Source of the DNA: Cytospora piceicola | Taxonomy: Eukaryota; Ascomycota; Sordariomycetes; Diaporthales; Cytosporaceae | DNA: 64,000 nt | NCBI GenBank assembly: GCA_023375675.1 | Contig: JALQBC010000006.1 | Location: 1,426,001-1,490,000 of the forward strand | Direction: 5' to 3' | Shown: in pieces, positions 1-15,850 of the stretch | How the letters are laid out: the number at the start of each line of letters is the position of its first letter | How positions within the stretch are numbered: the stretch's first letter is position 1 | Made by a program: the position numbers and the translations under genes | The notes under the pieces: model-generated | Seen by the model: only the letters and a program-made list of their open reading frames with translations | What the model was told of the DNA's origin: nothing | Databases searched by the model: none

Positions 1-548
1 ATACTATCCAGATATGGGATGGGAAGGGCCTCGGGGGCCATCAAGACATAATGAAGCCAATAACCCAGCTCGACGACGCTCTATCCTCGAATGTTGCTGT
101 CGTCATCGGGGCCTACGGCGCCCGACTTGTTGTCTATACACGCGACCACTGGGTCGCATCCGTCGATCTCGAAGCACCGGGGAACCCAGGCTTGACTGTG
201 GATTCACTTGTCCGCCACTTCTTCATGCCGGGCGACTGGATCAGTGTCGATAACAAGAAACTGCTCTTCGGTATTGGCCGTGCTGGAGAGATCATGTTCG
301 CCAAGCGCTCTGAACTGGCCGTGATCAGGCGTGGGCTCGAGACCACAGAGTCCGGGGGAAGCTTCAACCCGAAGCGTGGGAGTGCTGGCCAGAGGAGCCC
401 GCTACCTCTGCGCTTTCGGGGGCCCTCACCTGGGCCACCGTCTTCTGGGTGGTCAAGTCCCAGACTCTCACCCAGGGGATCCGTACATAAGGAAAGACCC
501 AAGGGGGATGCGGGTGATGGCTTGTTCATGGGTCCGAAGGATCGATAA
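1..548 (+). CDS. C-terminal end of a NACHT/WD40-type (fungal NLR-like) protein, 5' partial
   Basis: The frame is open from the window edge through the first ATG at 51 to the stop at 546-548, so the gene begins upstream of the window. The visible part carries a WD40-like strand near IQIWD, then GARLVVYTRDHWVASVDL, RHFFMPGDWIS and a terminal ELAVIRRGLETTE stretch. From family knowledge this is the usual ending of fungal NACHT-WD40 (STAND/NLR-like) proteins, where the HFF-P-DW motif follows the last propeller blade. After about residue 110 of the visible part the chain becomes a Pro/Ser/Gly/Arg-rich tail of low complexity. The NACHT domain itself is not in the window, so the class is inferred from the C-terminus only. 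Fungal proteins of this kind act in non-self recognition and regulated cell death, but no role can be assigned to this copy. Confidence 0.7.
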   Translation, partial: TIQIWDGKGLGGHQDIMKPITQLDDALSSNVAVVIGAYGARLVVYTRDHWVASVDLEAPGNPGLTVDSLVRHFFMPGDWISVDNKKLLFGIGRAGEIMFAKRSELAVIRRGLETTESGGSFNPKRGSAGQRSPLPLRFRGPSPGPPSSGWSSPRLSPRGSVHKERPKGDAGDGLFMGPKDR

Positions 549-979
549 AGAAGTTACTGGATGATACCAACCCTGTGTATAATACCTAGGTAGATAGATA
601 CCGCCGGGCGAGCCCTCAAGGGCTCAAGCACTTGAATGCTTGATGTTCTGCAACTTCGAGGATACCCAAGTGCGCACTATATCTGGAGCTCTCTTACATA
701 AGAGCATGTTCTATTACTGGGCCATACCGGCCCAGACTCGATGGCTCTTGCGACTGCTGGGCACTAGATGGTAGCACATGTTTTAGAGCTTCCCCTAGAC
801 TGGAAGGAGGCGTTCCAACGCAGCATGACATCATGAGCAACCATCAGAGTCGTGGTGAGACAAGAGAACAGCTCAAAAGCGACCTTCTCCGCACCAATGC
901 AAAGGCTTCGAACCAGACTCATCTCATTTTGCAAACAGTCAAACCTTCTTCTTACCGTCTTACCATCTACCAAGCGATA
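549..979. other. Intergenic region between NLR-like gene and small ORF
   Basis: No gene is seen. It holds one palindromic TACCTAGGTA block at about 583-593 and presumably the promoter and leader of the gene starting at 980. Confidence 0.5.
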
Positions 980-1415
980 ATGTCAGGAAACTCCAGTGCC
1001 GAGAACGCTTCCGCGCATGGAGCAGGCGGCCAGCACAAGGATGAGCACAAGTCTGGGGAGCACGCCGTACCATACGAGGAGGGCAAGGTGAACTCTCACC
1101 AGGAGAACGACCCCAGTATGTATCTCCACCCAAATATCTCTTCAAATCCCCCGGTGCTGACTGGATTCGACAGAGGACGAGCGCAGCATAGCCAACCGTC
1201 TCGCAGTCGCCCACGACCAGAACGACCCCTCGGATGGTAGCGGAAAAGACAAGACGGAGGAGCAGCTCGCTGGCGAGCACGACCCAACCCTTCCCGCGCG
1301 TATGCATGGAAACGAGCCTTCTAAGGGCGCCAAAACTGACAAGAGGATCGAGGATGAGGAGGCAGAGATCATAAGACGGATGGATGAGAGTAAGGAGGCG
1401 AAGAAGCACCACTAA
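980..1415 (+). CDS. Small conserved hydrophilic protein, unknown function (2 exons)
   Basis: Exons 980-1115 and 1174-1415 give a protein of 125 residues. The intron (1116-1173) starts GTATGT, has a GCTGAC branch point and ends CAG; splicing creates a Lys codon across the junction and keeps the frame. The protein is very hydrophilic, rich in Glu, Asp, Lys, His and Ser, with no membrane segment or signal peptide. It ends in a charged predicted helix (RIEDEEAEIIRRMDESKEAKKHH with its stop at 1413). The second exon contains DERSIANRLAVAHDQNDPSDG, which looks like a conserved core of a short fungal protein family. I do not recognise a function. The ATG at 980 follows a Thr/Ser-rich leader frame with no better start. 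The intron and codon pattern support a real gene. Confidence 0.7.
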
Positions 1416-4204
1416 TAGGCTTTCTGGGACCTGGGAAGGGGAGAAAAGGGGGACATCTGGAGGTTGAGAAAAGCTTCTATCGGCTGGTGCTCTTCACCAA
1501 ATGGCAATTGTCTCCTATGAGAATGTCTTAGGTATTCATTTGAAATCCAGTTTCAATACCATGATTTGATATGTGAAGCACGTTGCGGTGGTCAAACCCA
1601 TGAAACCCTAATCTTTGAGCGTAATTGCACATTTGGAACCTTGGAACCAAACCAGTCTGGAATCGACCAGCGATAGCGCAAACATAATCATCCGGGAAAG
1701 GGGGAGTTCAGCTGGGCTGTTCATCTTGCCAATACTCTCTGATCTCACCATCTACCTTGTTGTCCTTTATCAGTATTTGGGGTGAAACATTGCAAAGGGA
1801 TACCCAGAAATGGGTAGGGAAAGAGAGTATACGGGGCCGAACTTGAACCAGTGACCTGAGAATAGGTACAGTTAAACAACATCTGAATTATGGCCAAAAG
1901 TGGATTAGTTATGTACTGTTGTTATTCAGTTTAAGCGGGACTGTCCGGGGTCGGGGGGACATTTGGTCTGGAACCACCTGGGCACTGGCACCTAGGCACT
2001 TTATGCATCTCCAACTGGATATCGCCTTGTTGGGCAGGAGCCGTTTTCTTGTGATGCTCGGTGTCTGATGTACAGAAAAGTAGGTACCTAGGTAGTCAGT
2101 CATGCGACTGAGTATCCGTAACCCCCACGCATACATACCTAAGTAGTAAGACATCGGACCAAGCTGGGCAGGAATAATCATATGATACCGTAGCTAGTAG
2201 ATAATTCTTCTCGACGTGCAAGGCAAGCAGCAGGCCATTATTCACCCGTGCATACTATCATAACATCGATACGGAATCTGGCAGCAGTGTACACTGTACA
2301 TGCCTACTAAGAAGGTAAACATACTGGACAATCTACCGCGGGGTTCAGATATTGAAGGTTGCACCGGGAGTGGATAAGAAGCTGTGATGACAGGCAGTTT
2401 GGACAAGCAGCCGAATGGGGTCAAAGTTGGCGATGAGGTCATATTTCAACAGTCCATGCTCTTTCCGAAGCCGCTGCGGTTGTAGTAAAACTGTTACACT
2501 CCAGGGGCTGTTACACCCGGGTAGTTGATAGTCCCTTGTTAGATTCCAAGGTTGCTACCTAGCAGCCCTAGGTTGGTCCCTAAGCACAGTAGATTACCTA
2601 GGTACCCCCCTGGGTTGGTAGAAAACCCGGGAACGTCGCCGTGTCTCGGGCCGAGTTGCTATGAGGTTGGAAAGCTGCGGTCTGATGATGGATGGGGGAG
2701 GAGGAGGATGAGGATGGATGAGGGACACAATGCCACCATAAGGCACAGACATCGGTCGGGTAGGGTAGCCTTTCAGCGGTGGCACACGAACAGCTACCAA
2801 TCATGAGATGTACGTTGCCGCAGCTGTTCTGTGGTCGGCTCACTGCAGCTGCTGGGCTGCGGTTGTGATGAGGACGACAGGAGGATGGATTGCTTCAAGA
2901 AACGGGCGAGACTCTACGACCTCCACCCAGCTTCATCCGTCAAATTCCATCCATCATTTATAATTCATCCTGTCACGACACGCCTGCCTGCCTGTATCAT
3001 TTTATCTTCTACTGTCGTCGCTCATACTCCGCACAAAAGTTGTCATTCCCTTCCCTAGACATTCAACGCCTAATCCAACCCCCGTCCTGGAGGGCATACC
3101 GAGGTGCGGACGTATTACCAGAGTAGTTCTCCGACCGAGAGAACCTTGCGTGCTTGTGTGTGCATGACGTCCCTCCGACAGACAGTACGGGATTCATGTT
3201 GGGCTACAACAGAGGGTGAGATAGAAGGGAAAAGAAACCATTCAGTGGACGATCCAGATTGCACCACGATACTGTCGCTGACACAACGACGGCATCGCGA
3301 ACACATGAAACATCCAGACTCTTGTGTACTGTGTGCATTCGGGTCTTGCTGAGTCGAGATTAAGTTCGAAATTGAGCGACTTTGTTGCCGCCAGGAATCA
3401 TCTCCTCCTCGACCCACCACAGCACCGTCCTTCTCTCTCACAGCCGCCTTGAGGACATCTGGAAGAAAAACAAAAGAATCCAAGACGAGACGCCGCCGAC
3501 TTTGATGAGATCCTGATCCATATAGTAGCCGCCCAGCCATCCATCAACCGCCATATACAGTATCCACGCCTCTCAGCCTGCTGTAGTTGTCCAATACGAT
3601 CAACCTGGCAGACCTGGTACAAACAAGTATCCTGCACGGTTGGGCAACGATCAAGCATCCATGTTGGGTTATTGGTACCGCCAGCCCCTCCAGATTCCAA
3701 GATTGGCCCAAGATCAGTCTGATTAACGCGACCCGCCTCCCTCCCACCATCCTGACTGCCTGACCATCCATCCGTCCATCCCACTTCAAAGCTGGGCAAC
3801 CCCCCCCCCCCACCTCCACAATCGACACGGCCACGGTCAGATAAATAAAAAGCTTGGATTGATCGCCAATCGCACCGACGTCTGAACCCCTGCCACATTT
3901 ACCTTTGCCTTTACCTTTGCCGTTGCTGTTGCCATTGTCGTCAGCTCCAGCAACTTCTCTCTCCAAACATCACCCGCTCCTCTTGACCGAACATAGCACG
4001 ACGCAACGCTAGAGATAACCTTCTTCCTCCTCAACCTCAAGACATTTTGCGCAGTCAAACATAGACCCAGAAAAGACTAATACGGCCGCCTTTCATTCCC
4101 TTTTTGGTTTCTGTTGTTCTTTTCCTCCTGTTCACGACCGAGAAGCGATACATCACGAAGTTACGACGTCTTTCCTTTGCTATCCACTATAGATAATCGA
4201 CATC
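1416..4204. other. Intergenic region and pyrimidine-rich leader of the SR-protein kinase gene
   Basis: No convincing gene is seen in 2.8 kb. It contains one AACCTTGGAA (1637-1646), the reverse of the TTCCAAGGTT motif, and TACCTAGGTA-type blocks at about 2084-2095 and 2544-2603. A run of 12 C lies at 3800-3811. From about 3900 to 4204 the plus strand is rich in TTTCC/CTTT tracts, as expected of a fungal core promoter and 5' leader. Several overlapping minus-strand frames between 3115 and 4058 were judged to be chance. Confidence 0.5.
2544..2603. repeat. Dispersed intergenic motif block (TTCCAAGGTT + CCTAGGTACC)
   Basis: TTCCAAGGTTGCTACCTAGC starts at 2544, and about 50 bases on comes a TTACCTAGGTACC palindrome. 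The same pairing occurs elsewhere in the window. Confidence 0.6.
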
Positions 4205-8337
<4,133 letters not shown>

Positions 8338-8586
8338 GGTGTGTCTCTCGCGCAGACCTTGCAACGGCTGTCCCCGCCGCACCTGCTTCGAAGGCGCAGA
8401 CTTGACTCGCCAGGAGAGCCTGCAGCCTGGAATAATGAGGAGGGCGTTGGGGTGAGCCCAGAGGATGGTAGGATTGGAGAAGAGGATTATCATGCTGGAC
8501 CGGGAGGGCCGGTCGAGGTCACTGGGGTTGAGCCTCGAGATTTGAGTCCTCAGGAGGAGGCTGACCTAATGGAAACCTTCTCTTGA
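8338..8586 (+). other. In-frame open extension after the SRPK stop codon
   Basis: Directly after the TAG stop of the kinase (8335-8337) the same frame stays open for 82 codons to a TGA at 8584-8586. The extension would be Arg-rich, then acidic with Pro and Gly (for example SPQEEADLMETFS at its end). It has no ATG start of its own near the beginning. It may be simple 3' UTR. The reference kinases normally end at the position of the TAG, so this is not counted as coding. Confidence 0.35.
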
Positions 8587-9314
8587 CTCTGTGGAGAACG
8601 AGTATCGGATGACATGTGCACACAAACACGTTGAATGGAAAGGGCCAGGCTTGGTCCTAGGATTACTGGATTGGTAGATACAAAGGAGCAATGGCAGGGA
8701 ATGGTCCTGGGCTGGACAAGGCAGGGACCAGACCTGGTAGAGTGACGAGCTTTATGATGAACAGACTACGGAGACAGAACAATGTCGATGAGTACACACA
8801 TACACACATACACACGCCCAGGAAGGATTAATTGCACTTTGTTGGCGCAGGCGTATCGGGGGTGGTGTTGTGGAGCGAAGAACTAGAGCCTGGAGTCAAT
8901 ACAATGTCGTGAGATGCCCCAGCATATTTCGGGGTTTGCAGATGATTCACTGGAAAGAGCATGCCGAATAATTATCCATCGGCAGCAGATTCATATTGCA
9001 AGGGACAAAACAGTGCTAGGATTGGATTGGATAAACAATGCGATCATCAATCAAAAACACGCAGGGCAAAACTTCCAACCTGCTCTGTGGAACTTCCCTC
9101 AAGATCATACTTACTTCCGCATCTATCTCATTCTGCCAGGAGTTGACCCACACCTAAGGTGTATGCTCTAGTAGCGACTCCGGACCAAGAGGTTGAAGGC
9201 GGAGCCTTGCCATGATCAGTCTGGGATCCCAGATCCGGATCCATCCAGTTCCCCATGACACAACAACCAAGTACTCTAACGCAACGAAACCAAGGCTACT
9301 GCTCCACCCTCCGG
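8587..9314. other. Convergent intergenic region between SRPK and IWS1
   Basis: No gene is seen. The two genes converge here, so it should hold both 3' UTRs. A short ACACACATACACAC stretch lies at about 8795-8815. Confidence 0.5.
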
Positions 9315-10774
9315 TCATTTCTTGGAGGTCTTCTTCTGTATCATGCGCCTGAACGCCTCCACGCCGCTCTCGCCCACTGGCCGGTGGTCGGGTCCGGAGG
9401 CCTGGCTCAGCTGGGCAATAGGCGCAACGGTGTACGAGGCAGGCAGGCCCACGGGGCGCGCACGGTTGCTGGCGCGCACGGGCTCGAGGAGGGCGGCGCG
9501 CTTGGCCGCCAGCTTCTCGGACACGGAGGAATACTTCTTGTCGCCGGGGCGGTGGGCGAGGGTGTTTTGGGAGGAAGGGAGCTGGGAGCTGGGGCGGGAG
9601 TTCTTGAGGGCGCTGTGGACGAGGCTTGTGTTAGTAGATGGGTGGGTACATGACGGATAAAAGGGTGATGGGGTAACGTACTTTGGGTCAACGACACGAC
9701 CCTCGATCTGCCTCTTCTTGTAATCATCCGTCCTCTTGAGGATCGGCCGGCTCCACTCGCCCATCAACCGCTCCGCCATGCGCTTGATCTCGGGTTGGGC
9801 GCGCTTCGTCTTGGTGTAGAACAGCACGACCTTGCCGATGCCGCTGGCGTACAGGGTGTCCTTGTCGATGGTCATCTTGGTCAGGGCGGTGAAGATCTCA
9901 CGCTGGATGTTGTAGGCGGGCAGACTGCCGTCGGCGATCAAGGGTTCCAGGAAGAACTTAACAGCCTGCAGGAAGTTCGTCTCCGGGTCGAGGATGGCGT
10001 GCTGGATGTTCTGGCGGTTGAGAAGGGTCATGACCTCGGGGAGGAGCTTGACTTTGTTGACGGCGGCACGGTCTTGCTCGCGCGCCTCGTTGTCCGCCTC
10101 GCAAGCGCCTTCCATCCTCACCTTGAGCTCGGCAATGTGATCGTCCAGTGCCTCTTCCAAGTCCTGTTGGTTTTGTTAGGGTCAGAAAAACAGTAAAGCG
10201 GCCGGAGCTGGTTGGGCTGTCTTGAACATACCACCTCGTCCTTCTTGGTCCGTCGCTTGCTCTTGCCCTTGGTGGATGCATCTATGGCCCTCTCAATGGC
10301 CTTGGCCCGTTTCTGCGCGGGCGTCAAATGGTCATCGTTCTCAGGCTCTGGCGTAGGCCTCTTGGACCTGGCCTTCTTCTGTTTCTCTCCACCAGCCGCG
10401 GCACCGGCACCACCACGTCGCCTCTTGCCCTCGATGATAGTGCCATCTGCGGCGCTGACCTCGTCGCCATCGTCCGTGCGTCGCTTCTTCTGTCGTCGGC
10501 CCTCCTTGGCCTTCTTTGCAGTTTCTCCGTCGGCGCGCTTTCGCTTGGTGGCTTTCAAGGTCTTGGCGACGTCTTCATCGATGTCGACGGGGCGCTGTTC
10601 GATGTTGGCTTTCAGGGGATCGTAGTCTTCGAGGTCGTCGACATCGACCTCAGAAAGGATGTCGGAGTCGCGGTCGGACATGGCATCATCATCGTCGTCG
10701 TTGCCTGCGTCGCTTGCGGCGGGGACATCATCCTCTGGGGGAGGAGATGCTTGGTGGTCTTCGACGTCGGACAT
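9315..10774 (-). CDS. IWS1: Transcription elongation factor IWS1/Spn1 (3 exons)
   Basis: On the minus strand exons 10774-10232, 10163-9682 and 9612-9315 give 440 residues. The first 181 residues are acidic and then Lys/Arg-rich (KRKRADGE, KKRRTDDGDE), as in IWS1 N-termini. The TFIIS N-terminal-like helical domain lies at about 225-322 and includes VMTLLNRQNIQ, ALTKMTI, GIGKVVLFYTKTKR and GEWSRPILKR, close to the family consensus. The C-terminus is basic and ends in QKKTSKK. Intron 1 (GTATGT to AACAG) is phase 0; intron 2 (GTACGT, CTACTAAC branch point, CCACAG) rebuilds an Asn codon. IWS1 binds Spt6 and RNA polymerase II and acts in elongation, splicing and histone methylation. It is divergently transcribed from the BRR6-like gene. 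Confidence 0.94.
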
Positions 10775-11542
10775 GGTGGCTTTGTTGGATGGCGGACACG
10801 ATAGAATGGGCGAGTTGACAATAGTTTCACTTATGGGTGAAGCTGAAGCTTCGAGAAAGGAAAGGTTCGAGGAAGCCCAGAAGCTCAGAATAGGCAACGC
10901 TGGTGAGCTGGAGATGGGAAGTAAGAGTTGGTGGATGGTGGAAGTGAAGGTGAAACTGTGGGTTCGGAAAGGCGACGGCGGCTTTGAATGTCTTTGACTT
11001 TTTGGCAGACAGTTCAGATTGGCAGTTGGGGTGCCTTGCCCACTGCGCCAGGTGGAGATGCCCTGGAGTTCGGGGCGCTTTGAGGCTGAATACAGCTGCC
11101 CTGGAAGGAGACGAACCGTGCACCTGAATTGCCGAGTTACACACACCTGGCAGGTACTGACTAGGCAAGTACGTACCTAACCAGGGATACTAAGTACCTA
11201 AGTATATTCTGCAAAACAATTACCTGTCTTGGCTCTAGCGTAAGCCACTTACCCCGTTCTCGCCCCTCTGGAAACTTAGAAGCTGAGCTTTTGTTTGTTG
11301 ACATTTGATTCCAATGTTTGTATTGACTGCCGCTCTGCTTCAATTGCTGCAACCTTTGCCGGGGTCCAGGTTACATCCCACCTTGATCCACATTTCGATA
11401 AAGTCCAAAGGATCCAACATACTACCAGACCACCGCCTTTGGACATACTCAGAACTACTTCCTGACTGGCTATCGTAACTGCGCATGACACAACGGCTCC
11501 GTCACCTTGGTCTCCTGTTACCCCTAGTCTCCTCTCCTCAAG
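10775..11542. promoter_or_regulatory. Shared divergent promoter region of IWS1 and the BRR6-like gene
   Basis: The 768 bp between the two divergent start codons hold no gene. A cluster of TACGTACCTAAC/AAGTACCTAAGTA motifs lies at about 11168-11205, related to the TACCTAGGTA blocks elsewhere. No classical TATA box stands out. Confidence 0.55.
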
Positions 11543-13079
11543 ATGGGCAGACGCGGTGTTGAAGGTCCTATGGACTTTGAATACCAGAACAATCGTCTTG
11601 ATCCTAACAGTCCTTGGGCTCAGGCCTTGACAGCACAACACCAACAGCAACAACAACCATCATCAACGACAACGGGTATGTTACTCGATCCGTTGCCCCA
11701 TGGCGTCATTGTCGAGCCTGGATACTGACACTGCCACGCCACCCACAGGCTCACATACCGCGCCCTCTATGTTTGGTCCGAATCCCTTCGCCGCGAAACA
11801 AAGCAGCCCATTGAGACAACAGTCCTTCCCTCCCCCACCCGAGCGTTCCATGTTCAGCCCCTCGATATCAAAGCAGTTCACAGCTCCGCCCTTGCGAAAC
11901 CCTGCCTTTACCACCCAACGCCCGAACACCCCAGCATTCACCACCCCCCACGAGAATTACTCCGAAGATTCTGTCATGTCAGAAGTGTCAGGCGTAGATG
12001 ATAGCTCCGCCATAGCAGATGCTTCTGATAGACTAGACACGCCCGATTTCGATGTTGACAACTCGGGCCTTCTCGACAACTTCCACGTATCAACCCCAGA
12101 TGTAATGCGGCGCAGTCTGTTTTCGGAGAAGAAATCGGGCAAGGGAGAACTGGCGCGCTTCAGTTGGTTCGAGCGAGACAAGGTGCGCAAGAGGAAGCGA
12201 ATGGACAAGGATAGGGATATCGGCAGTACGCGGTCACGGTTACCCGATGGGCGCGACGAGGACGACAGCGACTACGACCCGGACAACAAGGTCAGGAGAC
12301 AGAAGACAAACATGGGCTGGCTACACCGCATGCTCACCTCCATATCGGACAAGCCCGATGCACCCATTGTTCTTTCGGTCTGGCTACAGCTCTGCGTTGA
12401 CACCGTCCTCGGTGGCGCGTTACTGTGGATGATATGGGGGGTCATTTCAGCGGTACGCGGGGAGGTGCTCTACTCTTCGGAGATGGCGAGAGCACAGAAG
12501 ATCGAGGAGATGGACTCCTGCTCGCATCAATTCAGGACCAACAGATGCGCTCCCCGTGAAAAACGGGCACCGGCGTTGGAAATGCTATGTAACGAGTGGG
12601 ACACTTGTATGAGCCAGGATCCAAACACCGTCGCTGGCGTGAAGGCATCAGCGGGGCATCTGGCCGACATCCTGAACGAATTCACCTCGCGACTCTCTTG
12701 GAAGACCATCTCGGTCTTGATGGTTATCACGGTCGTCGTCTTCTTCATGAACAACGTCATGTTCAGCAGGATGCGTAAAGATATGCAGCAAGATAAACGC
12801 CGAGGTCTCCAGCGCCCCGCGGATCCTGCGCCATCGCAGCCCGCCCCCATGGGCTTTCCTATGTCGCCCGACAAGAACCAGGCTTACATCTTTGCCCCCA
12901 TCGGCCACACGCCAAAGCATATTCGGCGGGCATTTTTGCAGGATGATACGGAGTCGGATGCCAGTCCAGACCCAAGATATCTGCCACCGCCGAGGACGCC
13001 GAGCAGGCGAAGTCCGAACAAGGGGAGCCCAAGCAGGGGGGAGAGGTCACGGAGTCCAGGCAGAAGGAACGGGTGGTGA
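11543..13079 (+). CDS. BRR6: BRR6/BRL1-family nuclear envelope protein (2 exons)
   Basis: Exons 11543-11675 and 11749-13079 give 487 residues; the intron starts GTATGT, has a GATACTGAC branch point and ends CACAG. The N-terminal half is a disordered Ser/Pro/Gln-rich region. Two membrane segments lie at about 250-282 (VLSVWLQLCVD...) and 364-384 (ISVLMVITVVVFFMNN). Between them are four cysteines at 302, 311, 325 and 331, the conserved disulfide cluster of the lumenal BRR6/BRL1 domain. The C-terminus is basic and SR/SP-rich (PSRGERSRSPGRR). In yeasts these proteins act at the inner nuclear membrane in nuclear pore assembly and membrane lipid homeostasis. Filamentous fungi typically have a single gene for the pair, so BRR6 and BRL1 cannot be told apart here. 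Confidence 0.92.
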
Positions 13080-13684
13080 AGCACACGATTCAAGCCATCC
13101 GTCATCATGGAACTGATGATTCCCAGAACATCCATACCAAAGTGGTGTCTATTATGTTTTGAAATTCGTCCACCAGTTGGTGGACAGGAGCAAGGTCAGG
13201 ATAGCAGTTGGAGTACGGCATGAATTGGAAAAGGCAAGGCTATTGGAAAAGGGGTTTTGTACAGGGGGCCATTAGACTGGGAGGCCTCAGCAATGGGAAG
13301 GCGAAGCGCGTTTGGTAGCGAATATTTTTGTGAAAGTTGAACAATAGCAAGACAATCGTGTCACCAGACCTCATGAGAAGGCATCTCAACATCCGTGATG
13401 AGACTATATAGTTGCGTATTGCTTTTTCAGGATGGCCATTGTCAATAACGAGGCTATCACCACCCTCCTCCTGTCCACGTCTGCGCATTCAGCGTGCCCA
13501 GGAGACATCGGAGGGGAGTGATAGGGGCAAATGGTCCGACAAGCTGCCCTGCAAATGGGGCAATGTAGTCTCGATATGGCATCAATCGATATAATGGAGT
13601 GCCAACAGCAGAAGACCAAGACGTCAGGGTATATTCTTGAGGTTGTAATAAGGATCCTTCGGCCTTAGGAACCTATCGACTGAC

Positions 13685-13815
13685 TTCCAAGGTTGCTATG
13701 AAGGCCATGAGGGTCACGTGCTGTTAGTAGCATTCAACCATCGGCATAACGGTTGGTGGTTGGTGGTTAACGGTTAGATTAACTACGTACCTAGGTACCT
13801 CGGTACCTAGGTCCT
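13685..13815. repeat. Dispersed intergenic motif block
   Basis: TTCCAAGGTTGCTATG at 13685 is followed about 100 bases later by ACCTAGGTACCT, CGGTACC and TAGGTCC repeats. Confidence 0.6.
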
Positions 13816-14009
13816 TAGTAACGGACCCAGGTCCGTGCCAGTCACAGACAGGGAAACATCTGCAGGTGGAGTTTTTGAGCCTGCATCTGGAGAAACACCA
13901 AGAGCTAACTATACTACCTAGGTACCTAAATATTCAAGGAGATCAGTCTGCAATATTTACTGTTGCACAGTTCCACAGTATGTGTGCACTTGAGTATATA
14001 TCCGGTCGT

Positions 14010-14029
14010 CATCATCATCATCATCATCA
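14010..14029. repeat. (CAT)n microsatellite
   Basis: About seven CAT units, followed by degenerate CACCAATCA units. Confidence 0.95.
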
Positions 14030-14438
14030 CCAATCACCAATCATCAAGCATCAAGCACCGTCACCTTCGTGGTCGATCACCACCATCATCAAACACCAGA
14101 AATGTAACACACGGTGGTAACGGATCTCGTGGGATCTCTAAGGCTCTCTTGAACTTGATGTGATGTAACTACATGGGGATACATTTCCGCGACTCGGAGA
14201 GAAGAAACGGCCGGACACCGGACATCAAATGGTCGCCGTGCCGTCACAGGGGGACATTTTCATCACATGCATCACATGCACCACGACTTTTCGAGTCGCT
14301 CGCCCTACTATGACGGAAATAAATAAGACCTCGCCTCCATCTTCCCTCTTCTCTTCTTCTTCGATTGGCTTCTTCCTCCCGCATTCCAATCTGACAGAAC
14401 CGGATAGTAGATGCCTACTTTAGCTTACTTTCCTAGAC

Positions 14439-14545
14439 TTCCAAGGTTACTAGACGTACGTACTCGACAAGTACTTGTCAAGGTAGTCAAGTACCGAGGT
14501 AGCAACGGAGTTGGGTCCGTACCACCTACCTATGTAGGTAGGTAT
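14439..14545. repeat. Dispersed intergenic motif block
   Basis: TTCCAAGGTTAC is followed by GACGTACGTAC, AAGTACTTGTC and CCTATGTAGGTAGG palindromes within 100 bp. Confidence 0.6.
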
Positions 14546-15527
14546 GTTCCAGCCAAGGCTGAGTGGACCAGGATCGACTTCGATCGAAGTTTAACATGAG
14601 GGACAACTGGTATTGGAAAACCAGGTACCTGCTAGATATCCATGGACGTGCGTCAATTTAATCAATACCAATCTTGGAAGTGCTTGTACTGTGTACTATG
14701 TATGGTATATGTTGCTGCCAACTGCCAACTGCCATACCTACATACCTAAGTAGGTACCTAGGTAGTACATAGAACACGTAGTATCCGAACCCCATGTTCT
14801 CTATCAGGTACCTAAGTAGGTATTGCCTGGTCCAAAAGAAAATCTTGAAGGATTTAGAAGAAGAGAAGGAGGCTCGCATCCCCCATCATGACATTTTGCA
14901 ATCGCCGTGCATCTTGCATTGTAGTGCATCTTCCAGTTTTGATCCTTCCACATATCATATCAATCACATCTCAGTTTTTCTTTCGCTACCACTCTCGGCC
15001 TACCGACCAACTGACCTCGTACTGGTCTTCGTACTGACTTGACTTGCCCATTGACTTAGAACTCACTACTCCCCTTTCGTATCAGAGTGCAGCATACCAT
15101 TTACCCAGCATACCTAGATCTGGTACATGGGCAAAACCATCTCGGCGGCCCATAAGCCCGGCAGTTCCAAGGTTTGCCTCCCCCGCCTCGGCACGCCAGG
15201 CTCGGGTGGGCTCTCAGGTGGGCTCAGGTGGGCTCCAACGGTTGTACAGCCTTTGGACCACCTATGTACCTAGATACTTACTTAGTCGTGCACTAGTTAG
15301 CCTATACCCGCAATCCGTAAAAGGGCTACTAGTACAACCTTACTACAACAAACATTATTACCACATTACATACTTAACGTCCTGGATGTCGCCGTTGTCT
15401 TGGCCTTTTTGGACTTTAGGGCGCAAATATATCCGCGGAAGTCGCATCTCCCATTCTCGGACAAAGCTTGGAACACAACTCGATTTGGCGGCTGGCTGAA
15501 GGATTTCTCTCGTGTCCGTTTGTCTAT

Positions 15528-15560
15528 CAGCAGCAGCAGCAACAGCAACAGCAGCAGCAA
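15528..15560. repeat. CAG/CAA trinucleotide repeat
   Basis: Eleven CAG or CAA units, just upstream of the leader of the NirA-like regulator. Confidence 0.9.
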
Positions 15561-15850
15561 GTACATACAACCAGCATTGTTATTTGTTATTATCATTCTT
15601 TATTATTATTTCATGTCATTCTATAATCTCTCTCTTTTTTATACACACATATATATATATGTATACACCTGGGCAAGAAAGAGTACTACTGGTATACAGC
15701 TGATGCGCGACTTCCTCAACGGATGCATCAATGACCTAATTCTCCCCACCACTCAAATCCACTCTCACACCCACCCACTCACCCTTAACAGCTGACTCTC
15801 TCGTCCGGTTGTCCGTCCCCGCGACCGCGATCGCGAACGCGACCGCGACC

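Larger units (their letters stand above)
13080..15850. other. Intergenic region with motif blocks, microsatellites and leader of the NirA-like gene
   Basis: No gene is supported in 2.8 kb. It is the densest area for the TTCCAAGGTT motif (13685, 14439, 15165) and for TACCTAGGTA palindromes (about 13790-13815, 13916-13928, 14745-14768, 14810-14822). A CAT repeat lies at 14010-14029, a CAG/CAA repeat at 15528-15560 and an AT-dinucleotide stretch near 15650. The last 250 bp are CT-rich and end in CGCGACCGCGACC just ahead of the ATG at 15851, as expected of a long 5' leader. Confidence 0.5.

Noticed and set aside
1830..1885. tRNA-like 3' half on the minus strand (GGTTCAAGTTCGG)
   Set aside because: The matching 5' acceptor strand and a proper anticodon arm were not found within normal distance, and the T stem pairs poorly.
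3115..4058. Four overlapping minus-strand open frames of 73-166 codons
   Set aside because: They overlap in different frames, are low in recognisable motifs and lie over the pyrimidine-rich leader of the SRPK gene, whose complement is poor in stops.
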